This document shows, one piece after another, positions 53,066-63,947 of a DNA stretch of 64,000 bases (the first letter of the stretch is position 1; each line of letters opens with the position of its first letter). Made by a program: the position numbers and the translations under genes. The DNA is taken from contig NZ_CP087968.1 in the NCBI RefSeq assembly GCF_024703895.1, positions 2,108,001 to 2,172,000 of the forward strand. Reading direction: 5' to 3'. This DNA is from Nocardioides sp. B-3 (GTDB lineage Bacteria; Actinomycetota; Actinomycetes; Propionibacteriales; Nocardioidaceae). Below the pieces are notes generated by a model. That model saw only the letters and a list, made by a program, of their open reading frames with translations. It did no database searches and was not told the DNA's origin.

Positions 53066-54419
53066 TCAGCTCGCGAGCGCGAGCAACCGAGCGGAGAGCC
53101 AGCGCTCACCGGGTGAGGGGTCACTGCGATCGATCGGGATGTCCGGCGCTCGCGAGTGGTGGGTGTGTCCGGTCGGTGTGGTCACCCGGATCTCGGTGAC
53201 GGCGAGTGGGTCGGCCACGGGCTCGTGGTGCCAGCCCGGCGACTCCTTGGCGTAGTTGCAGGCCTCGCACAGCCCCCGGGCGTTGTCGAGGGAGGTGGCC
53301 CCGCCCCGGGCCCGGGAGCGCACGTGGTCGCGATGGCGGATCGGGGGCGTTGCAGTAGGGCGAGCGGCAGCGACGATCGCGCACCACGATGAGATCGGCG
53401 AGGGCGCTCCGGAAGAAGCTGGAGGCGGACTCCGCCGCGATCAGGGCGCCGGTCCTCGGCATCGCGAAGAGTCGCTGGATCGTCGAGCTCGCGTGCTGGG
53501 CGCCGGCGGCGGCGAGGGTCCCGGCGACCGAGGCCGGGACGTAGCCCGCGCCCTGCAGGTAGCCGGGCTCGTTGCCGTCGCCGAGCAGGGTCTCCGCGCT
53601 GACCACCAGCTTGACCGCGGTCGGCAGTGGTGCGTCGCCCCGCAACCCGCTGAGCCTGCCGACCGGGGTGTCGGTGACGAGCTGGCCGCGGCTGCGCTCG
53701 TCACCCCGGGCGCGGGCCTGCTCGGCCGCGTCGCTGAGCGAGGTCATGATCACGGAGAGATCGCTGGCAGGCAGGTCCGCCGTCAGCCGGCCCATCCCGT
53801 CGCCGAGGATGCGGCCGGTGACCCGCCGCCCGGCCCGGGCCTTCTCGTGGCGGGCGTTCCAGCCGTCTTCGTCGCGGCGAAGCACCTCGCGCCGCACGAC
53901 GTCGCGCAGGTCGGAGTCGCCGAGGCCGTCCAGCTTGTCGCTGATCGCCGCGTCCACGGCCCTCCTCTGACCGGGGCTGAGGTCAGCCGTCTCGCCGGCG
54001 ATGATCTCGGCCCGACGCTCGTTGAGGTCGCCGCGCTCGAGGGCGGCCAGCGTCTCGGGCAGGTCGCGCAGGAGGGCGCGGGCCGGGTTGAGCTTGCGGC
54101 GACCGTCGTGCGGCGACTCGCGACGCGCGAGGCCGATCTCCTTGCCGAGACCCGCATCCGGGTTGGGTCGGCGCCTCGTGGGCTCGAGCAGCCGGCGGGC
54201 CTCGGCCCGGGCCCGGCGGTGCTGGTCGAGCTCATGGGTGACGCGCGCCTGCGTGGCACTGATGGCGGACTTGAGTCGCTCGAGGGCAGCGAGCTGCTCG
54301 ATGCACTCGCGCGGGTCGACGGCCACCGGGCCCGCGATCAGGGCTTCGGTGGCCGCCCGGACAGAGTCGGCAGGAGCAGCGTGGGGGAGCGTTGATGGCT
54401 CCGCGGTCGGCGTACGCAT
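53066..54419 (-). CDS. DUF222 and HNH endonuclease domain protein
   Basis: About 450 residues after removing one extra base near 53340. The helical DUF222 region contains ARVTHELDQHRRARAEARR and ALLRDLPETLAALERGDLNERR; the C-terminal HNH module reads DRRCRSPYCNAPIRHRDHV then RGLCEACNYAKE, giving two CxxC zinc pairs and the RDHV histidine. These are the multicopy 13E12-type proteins of actinobacteria, whose role is unknown; nuclease activity is predicted only. Confidence 0.85.
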
Positions 54420-54491
54420 CGCTCCCAGACCTCCCTCGAATCGTCGTTGTGACCAGTGCTTCGCACGCTAGAGCAAGCCACCGACATCGGC

Positions 54492-55515
54492 TCAGGGAAG
54501 CGAGTCGTAGGGCACTCGCTCCCACGTCAGGACGTCGTCGGCGCCGGGCCGGTTGACGGTCACCCGGAGGAAGTTGGTGTTGTTGGCCTCGCCGTCCACG
54601 GTGACGCGGGTGAGGTTGTCGGCGCTGCCCTGCACGCCGTGGATGCCGAGCCAGCGGGAGCCGGCCGCGAGCGGACGGTCGGTGTTGTAGACGTGACTGT
54701 CGCCGTCGAAGAGGTAGACCTCGCCGTCGAAGGTCGACGCCTCGTCGACGAGCGCCTGCACGAGCGGCTTGAACGCGCTGATGTCCCACGTCGCCCGGTA
54801 GCCGGGGTCGAACATGTCGGCCTGCTGGAAGAGCGCGACCGCGCGGGCGTTGGTCTGCCGGGCGCGCGCGAACGTCTCCTCGACGAGCTCGATCACGGCG
54901 GCCATCCGGGCCGTCTCCTCGGCGAGCTGCTCGGCGGTCGGGGCGGTGAGGCCGATGCCGGTCCGGGGGGCGCGGTCGTTGTTGCTGCCGACGACGTGCA
55001 GGGTGGCCATCTCGATGCCGGCGGTGCGCAGGCTCTGGTTCTCGGGGAGGCCGAGGTCGGCCCGGCTGTCGACCTTCAGCGGCTCGCCGAGCGTCTGGCC
55101 CGCGGTCTCGTAGAACGCCGCACGCAGGGCGTCGAGCCGCTCCAGCGGGTTGTAGGCGCCGGCCGCGGTGCGGTGGCAGTCGGTCCACTCGTTGTCGCCG
55201 GGGGTGTAGAGCAGCGGCATCTGGAACCGATCGAACTGCTCGCGGATCATCGCGCTGTAGGCGTCCGTGCACGGCGACGAGCCGTTCTTGATGTCGCCGA
55301 CGTGGAAGGCGAGGTCGAGGCCGGCCTCGGTCGTTGATGCGGTCGACCCAGCCCGGGAAGGCGGCGATCTGCGCGGCGCCGTACGGCACGTCGCCGATGA
55401 CCGCGAAGGAGGTCGTCGTGGGCTTGTCCCGGCCGTCGGCTCCCGAGGCGGGTACGGCGATGGCGACCGATGCCACCAGCGAGACGGCGGCTGCTGAGAT
55501 GCGAAGAAGAGTCAT
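54492..55515 (-). CDS. secreted metallophosphoesterase-like protein
   Basis: About 340 residues after removing one extra base near 55335. Signal peptide MTLLRISAAAVSLVASVAIAVPASGA with an ASGA cleavage. SFAVIGDVPYGA holds the first metal site; HVGDIKNG and PLLYTPGDNEWTDCHR hold the next two, and YLFDGDSHVYNTDRP the last histidine, in the order of calcineurin-type phosphoesterases (GDxH, GDxxxx, GDNE). It would act outside the cell on a phosphoester, substrate unknown. Confidence 0.8.
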
Positions 55516-55604
55516 GCCTCCTTGCTCTCGCACCTCGGTGAAGCGCACCTCCGGGTGTGCGTGAACGCCCGGTGGACAGTGCGTGATGCCGCTAGCGTGA
55601 GCGC

Positions 55605-56349
55605 GTGATCTGGTCCCGAACCGGCGGGCGCTCCGATGGCCCCTTGCTGGTGCTGCTGCACGGGTTGGGTGCAACCGCCGAGGTGTACGGCGACATGCTG
55701 GCGCTGCTTCCGTCCGGTTGGCCCGGTGGGTGGTTGGTGGTGGATCTTCCCGGGCACGGTCGGTCGGCGTGGGATGCGCCGTACACGTTCCGTGGGCATG
55801 CGGAGGCCGTGTTCCCTTTGCTGCCCTCTGGGCGGGACGTCGTCGTCGTCGGCCACTCGATGGGTGGCGTCGTGGCGCTGGAGCTGGCTACTGATCCGCG
55901 AGTGATCGGAGTCGTGGCGTTCGGGGTGAAGGTGAGCTGGCCACCGTCCGACGTGGCTGGTGCCCAGCGTTTGGCTTCTCGTCCGGTGCAGTACTTCGCG
56001 ACAGGTGGCGAGGCGGTATCGCGGTATCTGCGGCTGGCCGGGCTGTCGGATCTGGTCTCGCCTTCCGATCCGTCCGTTTCGGCCGGTGTCGTCGAAACTG
56101 CCGAGGGATGGCGGGTTGCCCAGGGACCCGGCAACGTTCGGGGTCGGGGTGCCGGACATGGCTGGTCTTCTGGCACGCGCGTCCTGCCCGGTCGTGCTGG
56201 CGCGTGGCGAACACGATCCGATGGTCAGCGCCGCCGATCTATCGACGCTCGTCCCTGACGCCGTCACGCTGCCCGGGCTCGGGCACAACGCGCACGTCGA
56301 AGACCCTGCAGTCGTGCTCGCGCTTGCCAGCCGCTTCGCACCCGCGTGA
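55605..56349 (+). CDS. alpha/beta hydrolase
   Basis: About 247 residues after removing one extra base near 56128. LLVLLHGLGATAEVYG gives the oxyanion region, VVVVGHSMGGVVALELA the nucleophile elbow, LARGEHDPMVSA the acid residue and LGHNAHVEDP the histidine. A standalone cytoplasmic hydrolase of the esterase/haloperoxidase type with no visible signal or substrate clue. It is divergent from the phosphoesterase gene. Confidence 0.83.
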
Positions 56350-56454
56350 CCTTCGATCCGCGTTTCCCCGCGGGAACGAGCGTTCTCAACTAGCGTCCCT
56401 CGGACTGGTCGCGCGACCAGATGGCTTGGCACGACGGCACTGAGGGGGAGAACG

Positions 56455-57889
56455 ATGGCTGAAGAGTCCCGGCACGAAGCACGGCTCATTCCCACTTCTG
56501 GGATCAATGGCGCGGAGGAGCAGGAGCGGCGCGCGACGTCCGCCCTGCTCGCGGTGTTGTCGGCGGTCAAGGAATTCGGCCGCGGCTTCGTCAAGCCGTT
56601 CGGCGCGCCTGCGGGCACCCTCGAGTGCTTCATCGAGGTGCCGTTCATGCTCGGCGAGCAGCGCCTCTACCCCCGACGGTCTGATCCGCGTGACCCGCGG
56701 CTCGAACACTGGACCGCCCTCGTCGAGGTCAAGACCGGTCCCAATCAGCTCATGACCCAGCAGCTTGAGAACTACCTCGACATCGCTCGCGACAATGGCT
56801 ACGACGCTGTCATCACCATCTCGAACGAGATCCCGGCAGTTGCCGGCCAGCACCCGACCAAGGTCGACAAGCGCAAGCTGAAGAAGGTGGCGCTGCACCA
56901 CGTGGCCCGGTCGGAAGTGCTCGCCGAAGCCGTGATGCAGAAGGAGTTCCGCGGCGTCGCGGACCCCGATCAGGCATGGATCCTCGGAGAGCTCATCCGC
57001 TACCTCGAGCACACCAAGTCCGGCGCACTCGAGTTCGACGACATGGGCGAAGCCCGGGTCGGTGTCCGTGACCAGGTCACCACCGGTACCTTGCGCGCCA
57101 CCGACAAGGGCATTGCCGAGGTCGTCGCCCGATTCGACGCGCTGTTGAGGTTTGCCAGCCTGCAGTTGGGGCGGCAGCTCGGCACCGAGGTCGTTCCAGT
57201 CCTTTCCCGCAAGGAAGCCGCCGACCCGCTCGTGCGCGCCCAAGCGCTGACGCAGTCCCTGTGCACGACCGGCCAGCTGTCCGGTGCGATTCGTATCCCC
57301 GACACCGTGGGGCACTTGGTCGTGACTGCTGACCTGCGAGCTGGGCGGGTGACCTGCCACGTCGACGTCGAGTCGCCGCGTGAGGGCCGGCCTACGACTC
57401 GGGTGAACTGGCTCGTGCGTCAGCTGAAGAACGCGCCAGACGGAACTCGCGTTGAAGCGTTCGTTGCCCATGCTCGGGGTTCGCAGGCGGCGGAACTCCT
57501 CTCGACCGTGCGAGAGAACCCGAGCAGCCTCGTCCTCGATCCGGCCAAGGAGCTGCGAACGTTCCGGCTCGCGGTTTCCGGAAACCCGGGCACGAAGCGT
57601 GGCCGGGGCCGCGCATCGTTCATCGACTCGGTGCTCAGCTCTGTCGACGGGTTCTACGTTGACGTGCTGGGCAATCTGCGTGCCCGGGTCCGCCGCGCCC
57701 CCGAAGCTGCGCCCTGTGAGCGTGGAGCCGACGGACATCGACATTTCCGTGCCAGCGGCATTGGTATCGACCGACTATTCATCGCAGGACGGCGCCCGGG
57801 AGGGCGACAGTGAGTACCGCGCGTCAGACGCGGTGGTGGCTGTCCCGAACGGGCACTCGCCCGCGGCCTTCGATTCGGATCCGGACTGA
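56455..57889 (+). CDS. PD-(D/E)XK nuclease-like protein of unknown function
   Basis: About 477 residues. Correcting an extra C and a missing T between 56670 and 56712 restores YPDGLIRVTRGSNTWTALVEVKTG, in other words PD, then E-x-K on the next strand, the core of PD-(D/E)XK nucleases, with QLENYLDIARDNGYDAVITISN after it. A third indel near 57712 hides the tail ending PAAFDSDPD. The middle has WILGELIRYLEHTKSG and the last 200 residues are of unknown fold. Actinobacterial homologues are, as far as I know, uncharacterised. It stands alone with no methylase. Confidence 0.6.
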
Positions 57890-57977
57890 AGGCCGGCAGG
57901 ACGAGGGCTGCAACGTCGTCAGTAGCGACCCACCGTCGCCCGGTGTCGCCCTTGCCGAACACCGCTACTGTGCCGGT

Positions 57978-59318
57978 TCAGGCAGGCACCGTGGGGCGGA
58001 TGTTCTGGTTGCCGGCGAAGATGTTGCCGGGGTCGTACTCGGACTTGATCTGTCCCAGCCGTTCGTACTTCTGTTCACCGAAGGCGGCCTTGATGCGCTC
58101 GTCGCCCTCATTGCCGATGAAGTTGAGATAGACGCCGCCCGTCGTGAAGGGGGCGTTCGCCTTGCGGTAGTCGCGCACCCAAGCGATGTTGGCGGCATCG
58201 TCGGCCGGGTCTTCCCACGTGGCGAAGGGATGACTGACCCAGCGTGCCGCGCGTTGGCTCATGGGTGTGGCGTCAGCGTCGACTCGCGCGAGCGCACCGC
58301 CCCACGGCAGCAGCAGGTGCTGGGTCATCGGCGAGGCACGCCGTGCGCCGGCGTCGAGGAACACATCGAGCGCGTCGTCGGGGAAGGCGTCGTGGTAGTC
58401 GGCGCTCCAGTACTGCCGGAATCCCGGTGGGTCGTCGATCATCGACTGCAGCTGCGCATACGGCATCGGGCCGACCAGGTCGACCTCGGGCGACAGATCG
58501 CGCATGACACGAACCACGTCCGCACCGGTCGATTCGTCGCCGTTCCAGCAGACCGCGATCGCGATCAGCGGTTGGCCGTGCAGGTGCTGCGGGATGAACT
58601 CCTCCGGTGGACCGCTGAGCATCACGAGGGCGGTGCCGAGCTCGTCCGGAGCGGCATCGGCCCAGTCGCGGAAGGCCCGGGACACGCCGGGGCCATCGGC
58701 AGCGGGCCATGCCATCAGCCCACCGAGGATCATCGGACCGACAGGGTGCAGCTGGAACTCCATCGCTGTCACAACGCCGAAGTTGCCGCCCCCTCCCTTG
58801 CTGGCCCAGAGCAGGTCCCGGTGTTGGGTGTCGTCGGCGCGGATCTCGCGACCGTCCGCGCTCACCAGCTCGACGGCCACGAGGTTGTCGCAGCTGAGTC
58901 CGTGCTGACGTTCCAGCCAACCCGAGCCACCGCCGAGGGTCAGTCCGGCGACGCCGGTCGTGGAGACCCTGCCGCCAGTGGTGGCCGGGCCGAACTCCCG
59001 GGCTGCCGCGTCGAACTCGGCCCACGTGCACCCGCCGCCCACTCTGGCCCGTCGGGTTGCGGCGTCGATGTCGATCGCCTTCATGGGACGGACGTCGATG
59101 ACCAGCCCGTCGTCGTTGCTGGACAGGCCAGCTACTGAGTGACCGCCGGAGCGCACTGCCACCGGGAGACTGTCCCGGACGGCGCGCTCCAGTGCCTCCC
59201 TGACGTCGGTGGGGCTCTCGCACTCCGCGATGATCCGCGGCCTCGTGTTGATCATTGCGTTGAACAGCCTGCGCCGTTCGTCGTACTCGGCCTCCGCAGG
59301 GCCGATCCACGTCGTCAT
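57978..59318 (-). CDS. BBE-like FAD-linked oxidoreductase
   Basis: Intact, 446 residues. The PCMH FAD domain has the histidine used for covalent FAD attachment in VRSGGHSVAG, TTGVAGLTLGGGSGWL (no cysteine at the usual second attachment site, though GLSCDNL nearby has one) and GGGGNFGVVTAMEF. The C-terminus has the berberine-bridge extension YLNFIGNEGDERIKAAFG followed by YDPGNIFAGNQNI. It oxidises an alcohol, sugar or similar substrate with oxygen. Confidence 0.87.
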   Translation of the reverse strand: MTTWIGPAEAEYDERRRLFNAMINTRPRIIAECESPTDVREALERAVRDSLPVAVRSGGHSVAGLSSNDDGLVIDVRPMKAIDIDAATRRARVGGGCTWAEFDAAAREFGPATTGGRVSTTGVAGLTLGGGSGWLERQHGLSCDNLVAVELVSADGREIRADDTQHRDLLWASKGGGGNFGVVTAMEFQLHPVGPMILGGLMAWPAADGPGVSRAFRDWADAAPDELGTALVMLSGPPEEFIPQHLHGQPLIAIAVCWNGDESTGADVVRVMRDLSPEVDLVGPMPYAQLQSMIDDPPGFRQYWSADYHDAFPDDALDVFLDAGARRASPMTQHLLLPWGGALARVDADATPMSQRAARWVSHPFATWEDPADDAANIAWVRDYRKANAPFTTGGVYLNFIGNEGDERIKAAFGEQKYERLGQIKSEYDPGNIFAGNQNIRPTVPA

Positions 59319-59532
59319 GCCCGTGCCTCCTGATCTCCCCGCCGACCCCACGATCCTGCACGCCGAAGACTGCGACATTTGCGCGGCCGGGTTATGCCGC
59401 AGATGGGGTAAGAGGCATCGGCCTGCCATGCATGCTCCGCAAGCATCACCAGATACAAAAACGGGCTTGGACAGGCATCGTGCCCCGCTCCTAGCGTGGT
59501 GAGCACCGCCCACCACGAACCTAGGACGCCTT

Positions 59533-60447
59533 GTGACCGAGTACAGCCCGACCGATCTGGCCACCCAGCTGAAGAGCGGTCTGCTCTCGTTCCCGGTGAC
59601 ACACTTCAAGAGCGACCTCGAGTTCGACGAGGGGGAGTACCGCAAGCACCTCGCGTGGCTGGCGGAGTACCCCGTCGCCGGGCTCTTCGCCGCGGGCGGC
59701 ACGGGCGAGGGGTTCAGCCTCACGCTCGAGGAGACGGACCGGGTCGTCAGGTCCGCCGTGGACGAGGTCGCCGGCGCCGTACCCGTCCTTGCCCCAGCGA
59801 CCGGCTCCACGCGCAACGCCATCGCCCGAGCCAAGGCAGCTGAGGCCGCCGGCGCGGACGGTCTCCTGCTGATGCCGCCCTACCTGACCGAGGCCAGCCA
59901 ACAGGGACTCGTCGAGCACGTCACCCGGGTCTGCCGGGCCACCAACCTCGGCGTGGTCGTCTACAGCCGCGCCAACGCCGTGCTCCTCGACGAAGCGGTC
60001 GCCACGCTCGCCGATCGCAACCCGACGTTCGTCGGCTTCAAGGACGGCGTCGGCAGCATCGAGCAGATGACCCGCACCTATGCCCGCGTCGGCGACCGGC
60101 TGATGTACGTCGGTGGCCTGCCCACCGCGGAGACCTTCGCGCTGCCGCTGCTGCAGCTCGGCGTCAGCACCTACTCGTCCGCGATCTTCAACTTCGTGCC
60201 GCAGTTCGCGATCGACTTCTACGACGCCGTCCGAGCGCAGGACCGCGTCGAGGTCTACCGTCGACTCAACGAGTTCGTGCTGCCATACCTCGACATCCGC
60301 GACCGCACCCGGGGCTATGCCGTCTCCATCGTCAAGGCCGGCCTCAGCGCTGTCGGCCGACCCGGCGGCCCGGTCCGCCCGCCGCTGACCGACCTGCTCG
60401 AGGGCGAGGTTGCCGAGCTTCGCGACCTGATCGGGAGGATTGCATGA
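59533..60447 (+). CDS. kdgD: 5-dehydro-4-deoxyglucarate dehydratase
   Basis: Intact, 304 residues from a GTG. A class I aldolase-fold enzyme: [20 protein letters not shown], the [12 protein letters not shown] phosphate-loop equivalent, the tyrosine in [11 protein letters not shown] and the Schiff-base lysine in [18 protein letters not shown] replaces the GTTGE of dihydrodipicolinate synthase, as in this subfamily. It removes water and CO2 from 5-keto-4-deoxyglucarate to give 2,5-dioxopentanoate. First gene of the glucarate operon; overlaps the next by ATGA. Confidence 0.87.
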   Translation: MTEYSPTDLATQLKSGLLSFPVTHFKSDLEFDEGEYRKHLAWLAEYPVAGLFAAGGTGEGFSLTLEETDRVVRSAVDEVAGAVPVLAPATGSTRNAIARAKAAEAAGADGLLLMPPYLTEASQQGLVEHVTRVCRATNLGVVVYSRANAVLLDEAVATLADRNPTFVGFKDGVGSIEQMTRTYARVGDRLMYVGGLPTAETFALPLLQLGVSTYSSAIFNFVPQFAIDFYDAVRAQDRVEVYRRLNEFVLPYLDIRDRTRGYAVSIVKAGLSAVGRPGGPVRPPLTDLLEGEVAELRDLIGRIA

Positions 60448-61905
60448 CCAGCACGCTCACCATCGACGTCGAAGCCGCCACCACCGCTGCGGCGGAAGCG
60501 TTCGCGGCGTACCGCGCCACCACTCCCCAGCAGCGCGGCGCCTTCCTCGACGCGATCGCGGGCCGAGATCGAGGCCGACAAGGACGCGATCATCGAGGCC
60601 GCGGTGCAGGAGAGCCACCTCCCCGTCGGACGCATCACCGGCGAGGTCGGTCGCACGACCGGTCAGCTGCGCATGTTCGCCGATGTCGTACGGCGAGGTG
60701 ACCACCTCGGCGTCCGTATCGACCCGGCCGTGCCGGACCGAGAGCCGCTGCCGCGCGCCGACATCCGCCAGCGGATGATCCCGCTCGGCCCGGTCGCGGT
60801 CTTCGGCGCCAGCAACTTCCCGCTCGCCTTCTCCACCGCGGGCGGCGACACCGCCCTCCGCGCTCGCCGCCGGCTGCCCGGTCGTCGTGAAGGGCCACCC
60901 GGCGCACCCGCGCACGGGTCAGCTCGTCGCCGACGCGATCAACCGCGCCGTCGAGAAGCGCGGGCTTGCCGCACGGCTCGTTCTCCTTCCTGCTGGGCGA
61001 GGGCTTCGAGCTCGGCCGGGCCCTCGTCCGCGACCCACGGATCAAGGCCGTCGGGTTCACCGGCTCCCGTGCCGGCGGGTTCGCGCTCGTCGAAGCGGCG
61101 TCGAAGCGCGAGGAGCCGATCCCGGTGTACGCCGAGATGTCCTCGATCAACCCGGTGGTCGTGCTCCCAGGCTTCCTGCAGGAGCAGGACACCGCCACGT
61201 TCGCGCAGGCCTACGTCGGCTCGCTCACCCTCGGATCGGGGCAGTTCTGCACCAACCCCGGACTGCTCTTCCTCCCCACCGGCGCGGAGGGCGACGCCTT
61301 CGTGCAGGCCACCGCCGACGCTGTCACCGGACTCATCGGCCAGCCGATGCTGACGGCAGGCATCGCCGAAGCGTTCGAGACCGGCACCGGAAGGCTGAAG
61401 GCAGCAGAAGGTGTCCACACGGTGGGTGAGGGAAGCGCAGACGGTCAGCACGCCCCCGCCCCGCTCGTGAGCCTGAGTGAAGGGATCGACGGCGTCACCG
61501 ACGAGGTCTTCGGCGCGTCCGGAGTGATCGTCCGCTACGACACCGTTGAAGACCCGGCGACGAGCATCGAAGGGCTCGAGGGCCAGCTCACCACGACGGT
61601 CCACTACGCGCCCGCCGACAAGGAAGCCGCCCAGCGACTCCTGCCGATCCTCGAGCTCAAGGTCGGCCGGGTCCTCTTCAACGGCTGGCCGACCGGCGTC
61701 GAGGTGGGCCACGCCATGGTCCACGGCGGCCCGTTCCCTGCCACGTCGAACAGCAGGACCACCAGCGTCGGCAGCCTCGCGATCGAGCGCTTCCAGCGAC
61801 CTGTCGCCTACCGGGACGTCCCCGCGGACCTCCTTCCAGAGGCCGTCCGCGACGACAACCCCCCGGGGCCTGACCCGGAGAGTCGACGGAGTGCTCGAAC
61901 GATGA
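60444..61905 (+). CDS. 2,5-dioxopentanoate (alpha-ketoglutarate semialdehyde) dehydrogenase
   Basis: About 486 residues with indels near 60560, 60862, 60965 and 61862. [24 protein letters not shown], the nucleotide motif GFTGSRAGG, the glutamate in [10 protein letters not shown] and the catalytic cysteine in [10 protein letters not shown] mark the NADP-dependent KGSA dehydrogenase branch. It makes 2-oxoglutarate from the product of kdgD. In the raw sequence the frame runs on into gudD; removing one C from the run near 61862 gives the proper end RRVDGVLER and an ATGA overlap. Confidence 0.85.
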
Positions 61906-63227
61906 CCGCCACGATCAAGAGCGTCGAGGTCGTCCCCGTCGCAGGGCACGACTCGATGCTGCTCAACCTCAGCGGCGCGCACGCTCCCTTCTTCACCCGC
62001 AACATCGCGATCGTCACCGACTCCGACGGCCGCGAGGGCGTCGGTGAGGTGCCGGGTGGCGAGGCGATCAAGGGCACCATCGAGGACGCCGCGGCCCTTC
62101 TGACAGGCCAGCCGGTCGCGAAGTACAAGAGCCTGCTCAGGGAGGTCGCCACCGGGTTCAAGGACCGGGACAAGGGCGGCCGCGGCCTCCAGACCTTCGA
62201 CCTGCGCACGACCATCCACGCGGTGACCGCGCTGGAGTCGGCGCTGCTCGACCTGTCCGGCCGGGCACTCGGCGTACCCGTCGCGGAGCTCCTCGGCGAC
62301 GGCCAGCAGCGGACGAGCGTGCCGATGCTCGGCTACCTCTTCTACGTCGGCGACCCCGACCGGACCGACCTGCCCTACCTCCGCGAGGCGAACGGCCGGG
62401 ACGACTGGTCCACGGCACGGCGTGAGGAGGCGATGACCCCCGAGGCCGTCGTCAGGCTGGCCGAGGCCGCCCAGCAGCGCTACGGCTTCAGCGACTTCAA
62501 GCTCAAGGGCGGTGTGCTGCCCGGCGAGGAGGAGGTCGCCGCGGTGACCGCGCTCCACGAGCGCTTCCCCCGACGCGCGGATCACCCTCGACCCCAACGG
62601 CGGCTGGCTGCTCGACGAGGCGGTGCGGCTGCTCAAGGGCAAGGACGACGTGCTCGCCTATGCCGAGGACCCGTGCGGTGCCGAGGGCGGCTTCTCCGGG
62701 CGCGAGGTGATGGCCGAGTTCAAGCGGCGCACCGGCTTGCGCACCGCCACCAACATGGTCGCCACCGACTGGCGACAGCTGGCCGACGCCGTCCGCACCA
62801 ACGCCGTCGACATCCCGCTCGCCGACCCGCACTTCTGGACCATGGCCGGCTCGGTGCGCGTCGCCCAGCTCTGTCACGACTTCGGCCTGACACCGGGGCT
62901 CGCACTCCAACAACCACTTCGACGTGTCGCTCGCGATGTTCACCCACGTCGGTGCCGCGGCACCCGGCGAGATCACCGCGCTCGACACCCACTGGATCTG
63001 GCAGGACGGGCAGGGCCTGACGAAGGACCCGCTCCAGATCATCGACGGCGCCATCGCCGTACCCACCAAACCCGGGCTGGGCGTCGAGCTCGACCGCGAC
63101 CGGTTGGCCGAGGCCAACGCGCTCTACCTCGAGCACGGTCTCGGCGCCCGACGACGACGCCGCGGCGATGCAGTTCCCGGTGCCCGACTGGTCATTTGAT
63201 CCGAAAAGACCCTGTCTGGTGCGGTGA
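61902..63227 (+). CDS. gudD: glucarate dehydratase
   Basis: 441 residues with compensating frame changes (near 62572, 62900 and 63145). [15 protein letters not shown], the lid [11 protein letters not shown], the KxK pair in [12 protein letters not shown], metal ligands LDPNGGW, AEDP and ATNM, and the histidine in [17 protein letters not shown] are the full GlucD set. It dehydrates D-glucarate to 5-keto-4-deoxyglucarate, the kdgD substrate. Closer to the enterobacterial GudD pattern than the copy at 41407. Stop overlaps the next gene by GTGA. Confidence 0.9.
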
Positions 63228-63923
63228 CACGTACTCTCGAAGCTCCCCCGCGAACGGATCGTCGTCCCTTGTCTTGTCTCGACCTGCACCGACCGAGCCC
63301 GGTCGCCGTCATCAAGCGCGTCTCGCTCAGCCTGCTCATCGCCGTGGTCATCCCGGCCGTCGTGTTCTACGGCGTCTTCGTGCTGGCCGGCGTGTGGCCC
63401 ACGATCGTCGCTGCGCTCCTCTGGTCGTACAGGCGCCATCGCCCGGCGCGCAGTGACCCGTCGGCGTACCTCCGGCCTCCTGATCCCGGCGGCCATCCTG
63501 CTGACTGGCCGCACGGCGCTGTCCTTCGCCGCGGACAGCACGTGGCTCTACTTCCTGCAGCCGGTCATCAGTGACGGCGCGGTCGCGGTGCTGTTCCTGC
63601 TGTCGCTCGCCAGCGCCCGGCCGATGGTGGCGCGACTGGCCGGCGACTTCTACCCGATGGACCACGAGCTGGCCGCGCGGCCGCGGGTCCGGCGCCTCTT
63701 CTTCCACCTCACGGTGATGTGGGCGGTGCTCGGGCTCGCCAAGGCCAGCATCACCCTGTGGATGCTGCAGTCGCAGTCGCTCGAGACCTTCATCCTCGTC
63801 AAGAGCGTCTCGATGCTGGCGATCAACGTGCTGGCCGCCTTCGCCACCATCGGTCTGGCGGGACTGGTGGCGCGCAAGGAAGGCCTGATGGGGTCGGCCG
63901 GGCTGGTCCCCGTCGTCGCCTAA
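63224..63923 (+). CDS. VC0807/DUF3159-like integral membrane protein
   Basis: About 232 residues after removing one extra base near 63435. Five or six hydrophobic segments: [71 protein letters not shown] and [15 protein letters not shown]. The arrangement resembles small actinobacterial membrane proteins of the DUF3159/VC0807 type. Its overlap with gudD suggests co-expression with the glucarate operon, but a transport role is not shown. Confidence 0.65.
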
Positions 63924-63947
63924 CCACCTCGATGGTGGAATGAGCAG

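Noticed and set aside
59319..59532. Possible small plus-strand gene between the BBE oxidase and kdgD
   Set aside because: An open frame runs into this gap from inside the opposite oxidase gene, but it has no plausible ribosome site, no family resemblance and atypical composition. I see only divergent promoter sequence here.
61855..61910. Apparent fusion of the semialdehyde dehydrogenase to glucarate dehydratase
   Set aside because: One extra C in the run near 61862 explains it. The corrected frame ends RRVDGVLER with a TGA overlapping the gudD ATG.
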